Shown: positions 15,480 through 26,800, numbered from the stretch's first letter. The stretch is DNA of 64,000 bases from Marinomonas transparens (GCF_016463975.1 NZ_JAEMNX010000020.1:1-64000); one strand, 5' to 3'. The notes: generated by a model from the sequence alone, not told the origin. Made by a program: numbers and translations.

Positions 15480-18182
15480 CTAAAGTCGCAACCCAATCGG
15501 TAGGCTTTCACCAAGCAATGCATTAAGTTCGTCTTCGTTGATTTCATTCTTGCTAGATAAACGCTCTAACCATTGGATTGGACATTTGTCTTTCTTCAGC
15601 TTGGCAGCCACTTTTTTTCGATAACCGGTCATTTTCTCGGTTTCGTCTGTCGAGACCTGACTCATAAGCACCGCAGCGAGACCTGCCTGTTTGCGCTTTT
15701 TCCAGTCTTCTTTCAATGCTGCATCCAATAGCGGATAAAGGTCTGCTTCCGGCAGTCTGGCATCAAGGTCATGGGACAAAAGTTGACGAGAGGCCAAGCG
15801 CCCTACCGTCCACCATGCGGTATCGGGTTCAGAGGATTTCTTCAGACGCTTTACCAACCAATCAATAGCGGTTGTTTTGTCATCATATGACAAGCCTTCT
15901 AGCGCACCGACAAGGCGAATCAAGTCATCGCTAGAACGCGTTGTCAGGGTTTTCATTTTCTCCCGCGAACGTTGACCAGTGGGCGAATAAAACTGACTAA
16001 ATTCTTTGAATAAAGCCTGTTGACGGCTTTCGTCTAAACCACCAGCAATGCGGCGATAAAGCGTCCAGTATTGGCCCCACACGGCGGCGCTATCATGATG
16101 CGTGCCCGCTTTAATGAGGTTGACCACTTGCGTCACACGCGCTGCATCTTCATCGGCACCATAACCGGGGCGTAAACAATAGCCGACAAGCTGTAACCAT
16201 TGACGTTCATGCTGCGCACTTTTCATTCGGCCTGATTTCACGCTAAGCAACTTGTCTACCAAGCGCCGCGAAGTGGCTAGGTTCCAATCGTCACGGGAAC
16301 CCAATAACTGATCCAAATCTTGCTTAAGAGATTTAACGAGATCTGGGTTTTGCTTTTGACCGGCACTAGAAAAGCATGTCACCAAGTGTTCTTCAGCCGC
16401 GCCCATGTTACCGTGCAGTAAAGCTTGCTTGCCTGAACCTTCCTCTTCTGCTGCTGCATCTTGTTGAGTAGAAAAATCCAACCGCCAAACATCACGCTGA
16501 TTTTCTGCTTTCAATTCAACTTGCAACACACCGACTTCGGTGAGTTGAACCGCGAGCTTGACACTAATTTGATTAGCCGCTTGAGAAGCATCCAGCTCGG
16601 TCGTCAAAGTCGATACATAATGCAAATCATCGCCACGGCGGACTTGCCCAGACAGACATTCAAGATGATCCTCAGAACGATACAAGGGGAACTGAACGCG
16701 CTCACCCAAAGTCAGTTGAAAATCTTGATCCAGTGTCAGCACTTCCCCTTTAGGAGTGCCTTTCGGCAAGATGCCAACAAACTGATCTTCGTCTATTTTC
16801 AGGTACAAAGCATGGGCTGCGCCGCTTTCAATGCGTGCGCTCTCCCCTGCAAGGGCGCTCAAATACAAGGCAGCACCCTTAGCTACCGCGTCATTAGGTT
16901 CCGGCGCGATGCAAGCCAAGATAGGGGACGAAGACCAGGTATTTAATTGTCCAAGCAAGCGCTCTTTCAATATAGGGCTATTGAACAAGCCACCATTGAA
17001 TAACACCGCATCAGGCATGTCGCTGCCCGTCGCGGCTTGAATATCTTTTTGGTGTGCTGTTAGAAAAGCCGCTAGATGGCGAGTGAAAGCCGGATCAGTT
17101 TCATAAGGCAAGCCCAAGGTATGCATGGCGTAACCGCTCTTTTGCACCCCAGTATTCAACTCTATTTGCGGAAAAAATCCAGATTGAACCTGTTCTAATA
17201 AAGCATCACGAGCCACATGAAATTTTTGCGAGCCACCGATCAAACGACTACCGCCACCCAATACCCTAATACTGAGTTGCTCTGGGGCATCGTCACCCAA
17301 CAAGGTTTCTTTCGCCTGACGAGTTTGCTGAACCAAGGCGGCTAAACGAGTCGCTGACAGCGCCGAGATTTGCTTTGGATCGAGCTGAAAAGCCAAGGCT
17401 TGGTCAAGGTTGTCACCACCTAATAACAGGTGCTCCCCCACCGCGATACGCTTAAGCGCTATTTTATCTTTAACAGGATGAATCGACACCAAACTAAAGT
17501 CACTGGTACCACCACCAATGTCTACCACCAAGAGCATTTTTTTATCTGCTAATGCCGACAACTTAGCTTCGTCATTCATGTAGTAATAACAAGCCGCTTG
17601 CGGTTCTTCGAGTAAATAGAGGTTAGATAAGCCCGCCAAGTGAGCCGCTTCTAAGGTCAAAGCACGGGCTTCTTCGTCAAAGGAGGCGGGTAAGGTTAAG
17701 GCAACCGCTTGATTTTCCAATGGTGCATTAGGAAACTGATGGTTCCAACTGGCATGAATATGAGCAAGTAACGCACGACTGGCATCTAAAGGGCTGAGCT
17801 TTTTCGCAATGTCACTGCCCCACGGTAAGATATTAGAACGACGATCTACCTGTCGATGGCTTAACCAGCTCTTCGCGCTTTGCACGAGCTGGTTGGCTCG
17901 ACGTTGACCTAACGCCAAGGCGCCGACGCCAACTATTTTGTCTCTATCTTCACCGCGCCCCACTTTTGACCAAGGCAATACAGACTCTCGCTTTTCATCC
18001 TTGGCAATCAGGTAAATCGCACTAGGAAGATGGGTAAATTCCTGCACCGAACCGTCGGCCATGCATTGTGGAATAGACAACAATTTAGGCATAGCTACAT
18101 GATTCGATACTGTTGAAAGGTAAGAGACGACGCAATTGGTCGTCCCTAAATCAATTCCGACTCGATAGGTCGATACAGCCAT
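15480..18182 (-). CDS. Hsp70-family protein with long C-terminal extension
   Basis: A 900-residue member of the Hsp70/actin ATPase superfamily. The ATPase domain is intact: GIDLGTTNCVV (phosphate 1, near residue 9), LLVVDIGGGTSDFSL (phosphate 2, about 220) and AVLFNGGLFNSP (adenosine motif, about 395). After about residue 440 there is a beta-rich segment and then an alpha-helical C-terminal region of about 300 residues absent from DnaK. This layout is seen in Hsp70-like proteins carrying DUF3731. Its ATG overlaps the preceding hsp70 stop by one base (TAATG). Client proteins are unknown; no dedicated J-protein or GrpE gene is adjacent. Confidence 0.88.
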   Translation of the reverse strand: MAVSTYRVGIDLGTTNCVVSYLSTVSNHVAMPKLLSIPQCMADGSVQEFTHLPSAIYLIAKDEKRESVLPWSKVGRGEDRDKIVGVGALALGQRRANQLVQSAKSWLSHRQVDRRSNILPWGSDIAKKLSPLDASRALLAHIHASWNHQFPNAPLENQAVALTLPASFDEEARALTLEAAHLAGLSNLYLLEEPQAACYYYMNDEAKLSALADKKMLLVVDIGGGTSDFSLVSIHPVKDKIALKRIAVGEHLLLGGDNLDQALAFQLDPKQISALSATRLAALVQQTRQAKETLLGDDAPEQLSIRVLGGGSRLIGGSQKFHVARDALLEQVQSGFFPQIELNTGVQKSGYAMHTLGLPYETDPAFTRHLAAFLTAHQKDIQAATGSDMPDAVLFNGGLFNSPILKERLLGQLNTWSSSPILACIAPEPNDAVAKGAALYLSALAGESARIESGAAHALYLKIDEDQFVGILPKGTPKGEVLTLDQDFQLTLGERVQFPLYRSEDHLECLSGQVRRGDDLHYVSTLTTELDASQAANQISVKLAVQLTEVGVLQVELKAENQRDVWRLDFSTQQDAAAEEEGSGKQALLHGNMGAAEEHLVTCFSSAGQKQNPDLVKSLKQDLDQLLGSRDDWNLATSRRLVDKLLSVKSGRMKSAQHERQWLQLVGYCLRPGYGADEDAARVTQVVNLIKAGTHHDSAAVWGQYWTLYRRIAGGLDESRQQALFKEFSQFYSPTGQRSREKMKTLTTRSSDDLIRLVGALEGLSYDDKTTAIDWLVKRLKKSSEPDTAWWTVGRLASRQLLSHDLDARLPEADLYPLLDAALKEDWKKRKQAGLAAVLMSQVSTDETEKMTGYRKKVAAKLKKDKCPIQWLERLSSKNEINEDELNALLGESLPIGLRL

Positions 18183-19933
18183 TAGGACTCCCTAACTAAA
18201 AACTCGATGGTCCAGACTAAATCAGATTGAGTATCGTGGGCTTGGAGCAATAACAGACCAAGTTCCGTCACTCTAGAGGTCAAATAAATGCGCACCATGT
18301 CGCCTTCTTTATAGTGCCCTGCCTCTAAGCTGACAGACAAAGGGTTCAACTCGCTCAACTGACCAATCGCGAAGGATGAGATAACTTTACCTATGCTGTC
18401 TACATCACTGGTTTGCGATTGAAAAAAACGAAAGGTGACGACTTCACCCACGACCAAAGAAAACTCATTCGGTAGCATTTGCTCTTCTGAGCCTTCTTCC
18501 AAACCGAAAGGTGCCACACATAAGGCATCAACAGGGGGCACCATGCCCGGAATCGCTGGCATAGGGCTAGCAACGCCAATGTAATAATTGGCCGCTAAGC
18601 CACTTTTCACCTTAACACCGCCCTCAGCTTGAACCTGTGCGTAATAGGTCGCTCCCTTGGCCACCGCATAGTCCAAGTGGGAAGGTGCTAGCATAACAAG
18701 CGGACCGTCTGCCAATAAGCTTTCTATTCGAGCCTCTATAGTGCTGCGAATAAGTGGCGCGTTAAAAACCCCGCCATTGAGCAATACCTTGCTTGGCTTA
18801 ATATTATGCTGGGCTAAGAATTCGCTGATGTGTCGAGTGATGGCAGGGTCACTTTCGTAGTCCAAGTTAATGCGACTAAAACCGCTACGGGGTGTTTTTT
18901 GAGCTCGCTCACCAAACTGTACAACAGGAAAAAAGCCATCAATCAATAATTGCTGCACTTCCACTTGGCTCAAGCTGGCTTTGATACTGTTATTAAACAA
19001 GCTACGGCCACGGCTAGGCACGACGACACTCACCCTGTCTAAGTCAGCATTTGACAATAGACGTTCTTTAGCGTCCCGGCAGGCTTGAGTTAACCCAGTA
19101 ATCTGCCATGCCTCTAGATTAGTGCCCGCTTGCGCCAACTGGGCGGCTAAATGGTAGGTCAGCGTCATATCCATGTTGTCGCCACCCAATAAGATATGAC
19201 GGCCCACAGCAACACGCTCTAATCCTAAAGCCCCCTCTTGCTCGACCGCTTTTATTAGGGACAAATCTGTCGTGCCACCACCAACATCGACCACTAGGAT
19301 GTGTTCGTTAACCTCTAAACTGTCAGTCCAAGATGCTTGATCACTCAACCAAGCATAGAAAGCCGCTAGGGGTTCTTCAATTAAACGTGCGCGTAAGCCT
19401 AAGCTTTGCGCCGCTTGCTCAGTAATCGTACGAGCCGCCGGGTCAAACGACGCAGGAATGGTAATCACCACATCTTGCTCGCTCATCGGCGCATTGGGAA
19501 AAGCCAACGTCCAAGCATTAACTAGGTGTGACAATAAGGTTTCTGTTATGTGTGCTGGCGAGACCTTGCTGACTTCTTCTAGAGCATCCACGGGCAACAC
19601 CGTTTCGTCTGCGCCCACGCTAGCATGGCAAAGCCAGCTTTTGGCGCTTTGCACGAGACGGCCAGAGGACTTGGCCCCAAGTTCGCGGGCTAACTGGCCC
19701 ACAATGGCATCGGTCTTGCCCCAAGGAAGCTGCAAATCACTTTCAAGGAATTCTGTTTTGTGCGGAAAATACACAAAAGATGGCAGTAGAGTTAACTCAT
19801 CCACTCTACCCGCCGCGGTAAACTGCGGAATCATCAGTTGTTGAATGCCACTCTGTCCTGCACCGCCTGTTGCTGAATAGTAGACAGCCGAATGGGTGGT
19901 ACCTAAATCGATACCAATAAAATAATCACTCAC
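18182..19933 (-). CDS. Hsp70-family protein, shorter paralogue
   Basis: A 583-residue Hsp70-superfamily ATPase. The nucleotide-binding motifs are GIDLGTTHSAV, VDVGGGTTDLSL and VLLNGGVFNAP. The part after the ATPase domain is short, closer to a compact substrate-binding domain than to DnaK. The start is a GTG at 19933, with GAGG 8 bases upstream; no in-frame ATG is nearby. It lies 3 bp after the DUF2760 gene and overlaps the second hsp70 gene by one base. The two Hsp70 proteins differ enough to have separate roles, perhaps acting as a pair. Confidence 0.88.
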   Translation of the reverse strand: MSDYFIGIDLGTTHSAVYYSATGGAGQSGIQQLMIPQFTAAGRVDELTLLPSFVYFPHKTEFLESDLQLPWGKTDAIVGQLARELGAKSSGRLVQSAKSWLCHASVGADETVLPVDALEEVSKVSPAHITETLLSHLVNAWTLAFPNAPMSEQDVVITIPASFDPAARTITEQAAQSLGLRARLIEEPLAAFYAWLSDQASWTDSLEVNEHILVVDVGGGTTDLSLIKAVEQEGALGLERVAVGRHILLGGDNMDMTLTYHLAAQLAQAGTNLEAWQITGLTQACRDAKERLLSNADLDRVSVVVPSRGRSLFNNSIKASLSQVEVQQLLIDGFFPVVQFGERAQKTPRSGFSRINLDYESDPAITRHISEFLAQHNIKPSKVLLNGGVFNAPLIRSTIEARIESLLADGPLVMLAPSHLDYAVAKGATYYAQVQAEGGVKVKSGLAANYYIGVASPMPAIPGMVPPVDALCVAPFGLEEGSEEQMLPNEFSLVVGEVVTFRFFQSQTSDVDSIGKVISSFAIGQLSELNPLSVSLEAGHYKEGDMVRIYLTSRVTELGLLLLQAHDTQSDLVWTIEFLVRES

Positions 19934-19936
19934 GCA

Positions 19937-20530
19937 TTAAACCTCGACTTCGGCAGGCGCTAAAATATGCAGGCTATCGGTACTGGCAACTTTAGGTAAA
20001 CGTGTTTCCACCACCTTCCAACCGGGATGAATCAAGGTACCAGTGTAAGGGCCATCGCCTGCTACTCGACCTTGCAGCTTAACTTGCTTGGCATCGTAAC
20101 CCACAGGAATGTCTATGCGACTGTTTTCTGCTGCGTCCTTCACCGTTTCAATGGTGAAGTGTTGCTGAATCACCTTAGCGCAACCAGCGTGAATCTGGCG
20201 CGCGGCCGCACCCACATCCGCATCGTCGTAACCGTCAATGCTTTCTTGGGTAAAGTCGATAAAGCGTGCTTCCTGCTGCAAGAGTTGCAACAACTGGTAT
20301 GCCCCATCGGAACTTACCGTATCCAAAGCTGGCGCCGCGACTTCAATTTCACGAATCACTTCAACCGTCTCTGTGATGGTTTGTGGCTCCGTTTCACTGG
20401 CTAACACGTCACCCGCAGCAATCTGCTGACAACGAGCAGCGTAATCACCACTTCCCATGTATTTAAAAAACTGCCCAAAGGCACCAAAAAAGCGTGGAAC
20501 AAACGACACTGGCGTAATTTTTTTACTCAT
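19937..20530 (-). CDS. DUF2760 protein
   Basis: A 197-residue protein matching the DUF2760 group as I recall it: an N-terminal hydrophobic-aromatic stretch (FVPRFFGAFGQFFKYM), a linker rich in Glu and Thr, then AYQLLQLLQQEARFIDFTQE, an alpha-helical segment (DADVGAAARQIHAGCAKVIQQHF) and a C-terminal beta region with VGYDAKQVKLQGRV and GTLIHPGWKV. No catalytic motif is visible. It always appears next to Hsp70-like genes in the genomes I know, so a helper role for these Hsp70s is a reasonable guess. Only 3 bp separate it from both neighbours. Confidence 0.82.
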   Translation of the reverse strand: MSKKITPVSFVPRFFGAFGQFFKYMGSGDYAARCQQIAAGDVLASETEPQTITETVEVIREIEVAAPALDTVSSDGAYQLLQLLQQEARFIDFTQESIDGYDDADVGAAARQIHAGCAKVIQQHFTIETVKDAAENSRIDIPVGYDAKQVKLQGRVAGDGPYTGTLIHPGWKVVETRLPKVASTDSLHILAPAEVEV

Positions 20531-20533
20531 AAC

Positions 20534-22456
20534 TTATCCATTCTGCATGTCTTCTAACTCAAGCCAACGCTCCATGCTTGTCTCAAGCTCATGTTCTTTG
20601 TCTGCCATGTTAGCTAAGGTTTGCTGCACTTTTTCTGCATCACCTGTGTAAAAGTCTGCTGCGCTTGTCACTGCATGCAGAGCAGCAATCTCTTCTTCTA
20701 ACTTAGCAATGGTTTCTGGCATGGTTTCGAATTCACGCTGTAACTTATAGCTTAATTTGGCTTTCGGCTTAGCCGCAGGCGCTTTTTCAGCAACCGCTTC
20801 CGGACTTGTTTTTTTCGTCTCTTTTTTAGACTTTGGTGCTTCATCCGTTTGCGAGGTCGATTCCGTTGGGAATTTACCGCCTTGACGAATCCAATCGTTA
20901 TAACCTCCAACGTATTCTTTCACATTCCCTTCGCCTTCAAAGGCAATCACGCTGGTCACCACATTATCAAGAAAAGTACGGTCATGGCTGACCAATAATA
21001 AGGTGCCATCGTAGTTCATTAGTAGCTCTTCAAGCAGCTCTAATGTTTCCACATCAAGGTCGTTGGTCGGCTCATCCATCACCAATAGATTAGCGGGTCG
21101 AGTAAAGAGTTTTGCTAATAAAACACGATTTCGTTCACCACCAGATAGGGCTTTTACCGGAGTACGGGCACGTTCAGGGGGAAAAAGGAAATCGCCAAGG
21201 TAACCAATAACGTGTTTGTTTTGACCATTGATCTCGATAACGTCTTTACCTTCACCGACGTTTTCAGCGACTGTTTGCTCTGGATCTAGCTGCTCACGTA
21301 ATTGGTCAAAGTAGGCGATATTTAACTTGGTCCCTTGGCGAACCTCACCGGACTTGGGTTCCAAGCTGCCCAACAAGATTTTCAGAAAAGTACTCTTACC
21401 GCAACCATTTGGTCCAATCAGACCAATGCGGTCACCACGAGACACGATAAGGTCCATGGGTTTAAGAATTACTTTGTCCTCAAAAGCGTGACTCACTTGG
21501 CTAAACTCAGCCACCAACTTGCCAGACTTGTCTTTGGTCTCAATCGCCATTTTAGCCTTGCCTTGACGATTAATACGCTCTGAACGTTCGCTACGTAGGG
21601 CTTCCAAAGCTCGAACACGGCCTTCATTACGGGTTCGACGGGCTTTGATACCTTGGCGAATCCATACTTCTTCTTCGGCTAATCGCTTATCAAAGAGAGC
21701 GTTGGCACGCTCTTCTTCTTCCAATAGCTTCTCTTTAAAAACAAGAAAAGCATTAATGTTGCCGCTGAAAGAAATCAAGTTACCACGATCCAACTCAATA
21801 ATACGGTTGGCTAGTTTTTCAAGAAAACGACGATCATGGGTAATAAAGAGGATCAAACCACGAAACTGTTGTAGCTGTTGCTCCATCCATTCGATAGTAG
21901 GCACGTCCAGATGGTTAGTCGGCTCGTCCAACAGCAAGACATCAGGGTTCGAAATCAAGGCTTGTGCAAGTATGACACGACGACGCCAACCACCCGACAA
22001 CTCAGACATTAGCTTATCCGCCGGTAAGGCTAAACGCTGAATCATGTTATTCACACGTTGCTCTAAGTCCCAGCCTTGAATCTTATCCAACTCAGTTTGA
22101 ATATTACCCAATTCCTCTGAGTGATCATTTTCGAAGTCTTCTAGCAGTTTAAAATAGCGAGTCATTAACTCATGGGCCTCACCAGCCCCCTCACTGACCA
22201 CTTCTCGAACCGTTTTTGCATTGGCTGCTGGTAGTTCTTGAGGCAATTGCGCAACACGCATGCCGCCTTCAATACGTACCACACCTTCATCTGGAACTTG
22301 TTCTCCAGAGATGATTTTTAATAAGGTGGATTTGCCCGCGCCATTACGACCGATGATGGCCACACGCTCACCTGCTTCAGCAGCGAAACTCACTTTCGAC
22401 AGTAGTGGATTATGCCCAAAAGCAACACTAATCTGTTCTAACGACAATAGACTCAT
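20534..22456 (-). CDS. uup: ABC-F ATPase Uup
   Basis: A 640-residue soluble ABC-F protein with two ATPase domains. Walker A motifs are GRNGAGKST (about 36) and GPNGCGKST (about 352); ABC signatures are LSGGWRRR and LSGGERNR; Walker B regions are LLLDEPTNHLD and LVMDEPTNDLD. The Lys/Ala-rich linker and the coiled-coil C-terminal domain (about 560-640, with KLSYKLQREFE) mark Uup, which binds DNA and is tied to transposon excision control and to ribosome or branched-DNA processing in E. coli (635 residues). It has no membrane domain. It heads a four-gene minus-strand run with DUF2760 and two hsp70-type genes. Confidence 0.94.
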   Translation of the reverse strand: MSLLSLEQISVAFGHNPLLSKVSFAAEAGERVAIIGRNGAGKSTLLKIISGEQVPDEGVVRIEGGMRVAQLPQELPAANAKTVREVVSEGAGEAHELMTRYFKLLEDFENDHSEELGNIQTELDKIQGWDLEQRVNNMIQRLALPADKLMSELSGGWRRRVILAQALISNPDVLLLDEPTNHLDVPTIEWMEQQLQQFRGLILFITHDRRFLEKLANRIIELDRGNLISFSGNINAFLVFKEKLLEEEERANALFDKRLAEEEVWIRQGIKARRTRNEGRVRALEALRSERSERINRQGKAKMAIETKDKSGKLVAEFSQVSHAFEDKVILKPMDLIVSRGDRIGLIGPNGCGKSTFLKILLGSLEPKSGEVRQGTKLNIAYFDQLREQLDPEQTVAENVGEGKDVIEINGQNKHVIGYLGDFLFPPERARTPVKALSGGERNRVLLAKLFTRPANLLVMDEPTNDLDVETLELLEELLMNYDGTLLLVSHDRTFLDNVVTSVIAFEGEGNVKEYVGGYNDWIRQGGKFPTESTSQTDEAPKSKKETKKTSPEAVAEKAPAAKPKAKLSYKLQREFETMPETIAKLEEEIAALHAVTSAADFYTGDAEKVQQTLANMADKEHELETSMERWLELEDMQNG

Positions 22457-22709
22457 ATCTATCCATATAATGTAAAAATTTTGTGGCGATATAGTATCAC
22501 CCTTCTGATACCAGATTCAGCAAATACGATGCTGTAGCACTAGAAATCAGTAAAGGTTTCCACATATAAATCTCTTTTCAGCAATTCCAGTCACAAAGGC
22601 ATAACAAATATTCTGCTATCATCATTACAATCCTTGCATGTGGTGTGTTTATACATCTATGTTATGAATATAATAAAACAATCATATCTTTCATCTTGTG
22701 GAGCACTTA

Positions 22710-23810
22710 ATGGAGTGGAAAAGTAAAGTCGGGCCGATTACTGCAGTCGTTATTGCTAGTGGACTAGTCGCTTGGATGGTTTTATCTGGAAATGGCATTA
22801 CAGTTAGTCCAACTGGAGCCCAACCCGTTACTACCGAGAAGGAAGTATCAAACCAGCAAGCAGAAAACTTAATCGCCTACTCAGTGCAAGCAAAAGCACT
22901 AACAGTCCAGTCTATTGCGGTGCATCTCCCTCTCAGCGGAAAAACCCTTGCTAATGAAAGCCTGACTCTCACTAATACCTACCCTGGACGCGTAACAAAA
23001 GTGTTGGTAGAAAAAGGCACCTTTGTGAAAAAAGGCGATGCCATTATTCAAATTGATACTCGTACCCTTAAAAGCCAGTTATCACAAGCTAAGCTACTGG
23101 TAAAACAACGCAAGCTTGAATTAGACGGTATGAAAAAGCTAAAAGCAGGAAACTTCGCCTCAAAGGTTAACCTAGCTCAAGCCGAAACAGAACTTGCCTC
23201 TGCTCAAGCAAACGAAAAAGCCCTGCTTGTCAGTCTTGAAAATGCAACAGTTACCGCGCCTTTTTCCGGCATATTAAACACACTGGACGTCCAACAAGGG
23301 CAAGTCATTGCTGACAAAACCAGCATAGGTACCTTGATTGCCTTAAACCCTATTCGCATCACAGTCAATATTCCGCAAAATAAAATCTATCAAATCACCC
23401 AGGGAACAACAGGAGAAATAGCCCTAGAGTCAGGACAGAAAGTAGAAGGTGTCGTTTCTTATATTAGCGCAGCGGCGAATGAAAGCAGTCGATCTATTAG
23501 TGTAGAACTATTAGTCGATAACCCTGATAACAGCATCCCGACTGGACTTACCGCCAAAGTAGATTTTATTTTAGATGAACAAAAAGCTCATGCTTTTTCC
23601 CCTGCACTGCTCACTTTGGATAATGATGGCAAGACAGCAATTAAAACCATCGACCTAGATAACAAGGTCAAACTAATCCCCGTCGAAGTTATTAAGTCTG
23701 ATCGCGATGAAATTTGGGTCAGTGGCCTTCCAGATCAAGTTAACATCATCACAGTTGGACAAGGTTTTGTTAACCCTGGTGACACTGTTGACGCTCATTA
23801 CCAAAACTAA
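22710..23810 (+). CDS. RND efflux periplasmic adaptor (MFP)
   Basis: A 366-residue membrane-fusion protein that links an inner-membrane RND pump to an outer-membrane channel. An N-terminal anchor (about residues 6-24) is followed by the barrel-sandwich (lipoyl) halves (VLVEKGTFVKKGDAIIQID and VTAPFSGILNTLDVQQGQ), the helical hairpin between them, and beta-barrel and membrane-proximal domains. The start at 22710 has GGAG 6 bases before it; the GTG at 22698 lies ahead of this site. It pairs with the pump gene 13 bp downstream. No outer-membrane channel or regulator gene is adjacent, so a shared TolC is likely. Confidence 0.93.
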   Translation: MEWKSKVGPITAVVIASGLVAWMVLSGNGITVSPTGAQPVTTEKEVSNQQAENLIAYSVQAKALTVQSIAVHLPLSGKTLANESLTLTNTYPGRVTKVLVEKGTFVKKGDAIIQIDTRTLKSQLSQAKLLVKQRKLELDGMKKLKAGNFASKVNLAQAETELASAQANEKALLVSLENATVTAPFSGILNTLDVQQGQVIADKTSIGTLIALNPIRITVNIPQNKIYQITQGTTGEIALESGQKVEGVVSYISAAANESSRSISVELLVDNPDNSIPTGLTAKVDFILDEQKAHAFSPALLTLDNDGKTAIKTIDLDNKVKLIPVEVIKSDRDEIWVSGLPDQVNIITVGQGFVNPGDTVDAHYQN

Positions 23811-23823
23811 GGAGGCTTTCTAG

Positions 23824-26800
23824 ATGCAAGCATTGATTGAAGCGGCCTTAGCTCGCTCACGTACGGTAATGATGCTCTTTGTGTTAGTTCTAATTATGGG
23901 AATCGTGGCTTATATTGAAATAGCCAAGGAAAATGACCCTGATATCACCATTCCAATGGCGTATGTTTCTGTCAGTTTGGAAGGCATTTCACCAGAGGAT
24001 GCCGATAGTTTATTGGTACACCCACTAGAAAAAGAATTAAAAGGCTTAGAAGGGCTAAAGGAGCTGACCTCAACAGCGTCTGAAGGCCATGCCTCCATCA
24101 TGCTCGAATTTGATTCCGGTGTAGATATTGATCAAGCACTCACTGATACTCGAGAAAAAATAGATAGAGCTAAGAGTGACCTCCCCGACGATGCCGACGA
24201 ACCAACCGTCACAGAAATCAATCTATCCACCTTTCCTGTATTACGGATAAACCTCTCTGGCAATGTTGATTTCTTTGAACTCAGTCGTGTTGCTGGCACC
24301 TTACAGGATGCAATAGAAGCAACCCCCGGAGTACTAGAAGCCAAAATTAGCGGCGACCGTGATCAGCAGGCACAGATCATTATTCGTCCAGAGCTCATGG
24401 AATCCTATAACCTTTCCTTGACTGATGTGGTTAACTTTGTCTCAGGAAACAATCGTTTAATAGCGGCTGGCAACCTTGACACAGGCGCTGGACGTTTTCC
24501 CCTAAAAGTACCGGGATTACTCAAGACCACAGAAGATATTATCAACCTTCCTATCAAAGTCGATGGCGATCAGCTGGTAAAACTGAAAGACATAGCCACT
24601 GGCGAATTGGCCTTTGAAGACCCAACCAGTTATGCCCGTGTGGGTGGTAAAAAAAGCATCACGCTTGCGGTATCAAAGCGTGTTGGTGCCAACATAATAG
24701 ATACCATTGGTGCAGTTAAAGAAACAGTCGAAGAAGCCAGCAAACAATGGCCTGAAGGTGTTGAATATAACCTGTCAGGTGATAAATCAACGGAGATTGA
24801 AACCTCTCTAAATGACCTATTCAACAACGTATTAGCCTCTACCTTACTGGTTATGATAGTCATCGTTTGGGCGCTGGGAATTCGTAGTGCATTCCTCGTT
24901 GGCATCGCCATTCCCGGAGCCTTCTTAGCCGGTATTTTAATCCTCGACATGCAGGGCTTTACCATCAATATGGTGGTGCTATTTGCCCTGATACTAAGTG
25001 TTGGTATGTTGGTGGACGGCGCCATAGTGGTCACCGAATACGCTGACAGAAAGCTCGCTGAAGGCGCTTCTAAACGTCAGGCCTATGGCGAAGCAGCAAA
25101 GCGCATGGCGTGGCCCATTATTGCGTCAACCGCAACAACCCTAGCGGTATTCATGCCATTGCTATTTTGGCCTGATATCGTTGGTGAGTTCATGCGTTAC
25201 CTACCTATCACCATTATTGCTACCCTAGCCTCTTCCTTGGTGATGGCGTTAATCGTTATTCCGACTATAGGGTCCATAATAGGTAAAAAAGGCGCCTACT
25301 CAGAAAAAACCATGCACGCCCTCAAAACGGCAGAAGCGGGTGATTTAAAAGACCTAACTGGCCCTACAGGCTTATACAGTAGAATGTTAACCCGCTTAGT
25401 AGAAAGCCCTATCTGGGTATTAACCTTTACCATCGTCTTATTGATTAGCGTTTTTATAAGCTATGGTAAATTTGGTAAAGGCCTAGAGTTTTTCCCTACT
25501 ATCGAACCTGAATCAGCAAACCTAGACATACGCGCCCGTGGTGACCTGTCATTAGATGAAAAAGATGCGCTTGTTAAGCAAGTAGAACAGCAGATCCTTG
25601 GCATTCCAGAGTTAGAAAGCGTGGTTGTTACCTCCTACTCAACTCCGGGCAATAATGCGTCTCCTGATAGCATAGGTTCCATTAGCATGGAATTCACCGA
25701 TTGGGACAAGCGCCAATCAGCCAGCCTGATTTTGGATAGAATTCGAGATAAAACCAAGTTGATCCCGGGTATTGAAGTCAGTGCGGAAAAACAACAAGGT
25801 GGCCCCCAATCTGGTGCTGATATTCAGTTACAGTTGAGCTCTAATTACACCGAGGCACTCAATCTAACAGCCGATGAGATCTCAAAAAAACTGCTCGCCA
25901 GAAGCGAGATCGTTTCAGTTAATGATGATAGGTCTTTACCCGGCATTGAGTGGCGTATTGATATTGACCGTGCCGAAGCAAGCCGCTATGGGGTCGATAT
26001 TAATAGCCTTGGCAATGTGATTAAACTGGTCACGACAGGCATCACCCTAAGTGATTTCTTACCTGAAGGTGCAGACGACAAAATTGACATAGTACTGCGC
26101 TATCCAGTCAATCAACGTAGCCTAGACCAACTAGATAATTTACAAATCCCGACCAATCAAGGCAGCATCCCTGCCAGTAACTTTATCCATCGTTACGCAG
26201 GACAAAAGCAAGGACTGATTAATCGAACTGATGGCAAAAAGACCATCAAAATTGATGCCGATGTGAAAGATGGTTTAATTGTAGATGAGGTCATCAAAGC
26301 CTTTAAAATGGAATTGGATGCAGCAAATCTAGATAAAAATGTTAGCTACGAGTTCCGCGGTAATACGGAAGATCAGCAGAAAGCCATGACTTTCCTACTC
26401 AAGGCATTTGGTGTCGCTTTCTTCATGATGGCTATTATTTTGGTCACTCAATTTAATAATTTCTTCCAATGCTTATTAATCTTGAGCGCGGTGATCTTCT
26501 CTACCATGGGGGTATTGATTGCCCTAATGCTCAAAGGCGAACCTTTTGGCGTGGTCATGAGCGGTATTGGTGTCATCGCCCTAGCCGGCATAGTGGTGAA
26601 TAACAATATTGTCTTAATCGATACCTTTAATGGACTGCGCAAACAGGGTTTGATGGTTCGAGAAGCGGCGATTAGAACGGGAGTTCAACGTCTGAGACCA
26701 GTATTGCTGACGACTATTACGACCATTCTCGGCTTGGTACCTATGGTATTCCAGCTAAACATTGACCTCATGCACCAAACATTAAGCATTGGCGCGCCAT

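Noticed and set aside
15450-15480. Hairpin GGGCT/AGCCC overlapping the ParE stop
   Set aside because: The stem is short and no T run follows on either strand, so I do not call it a terminator.
16461-16946. A 161-codon plus-strand frame inside the larger hsp70 gene
   Set aside because: It is an antisense shadow with no ribosome binding site and no recognisable domain.
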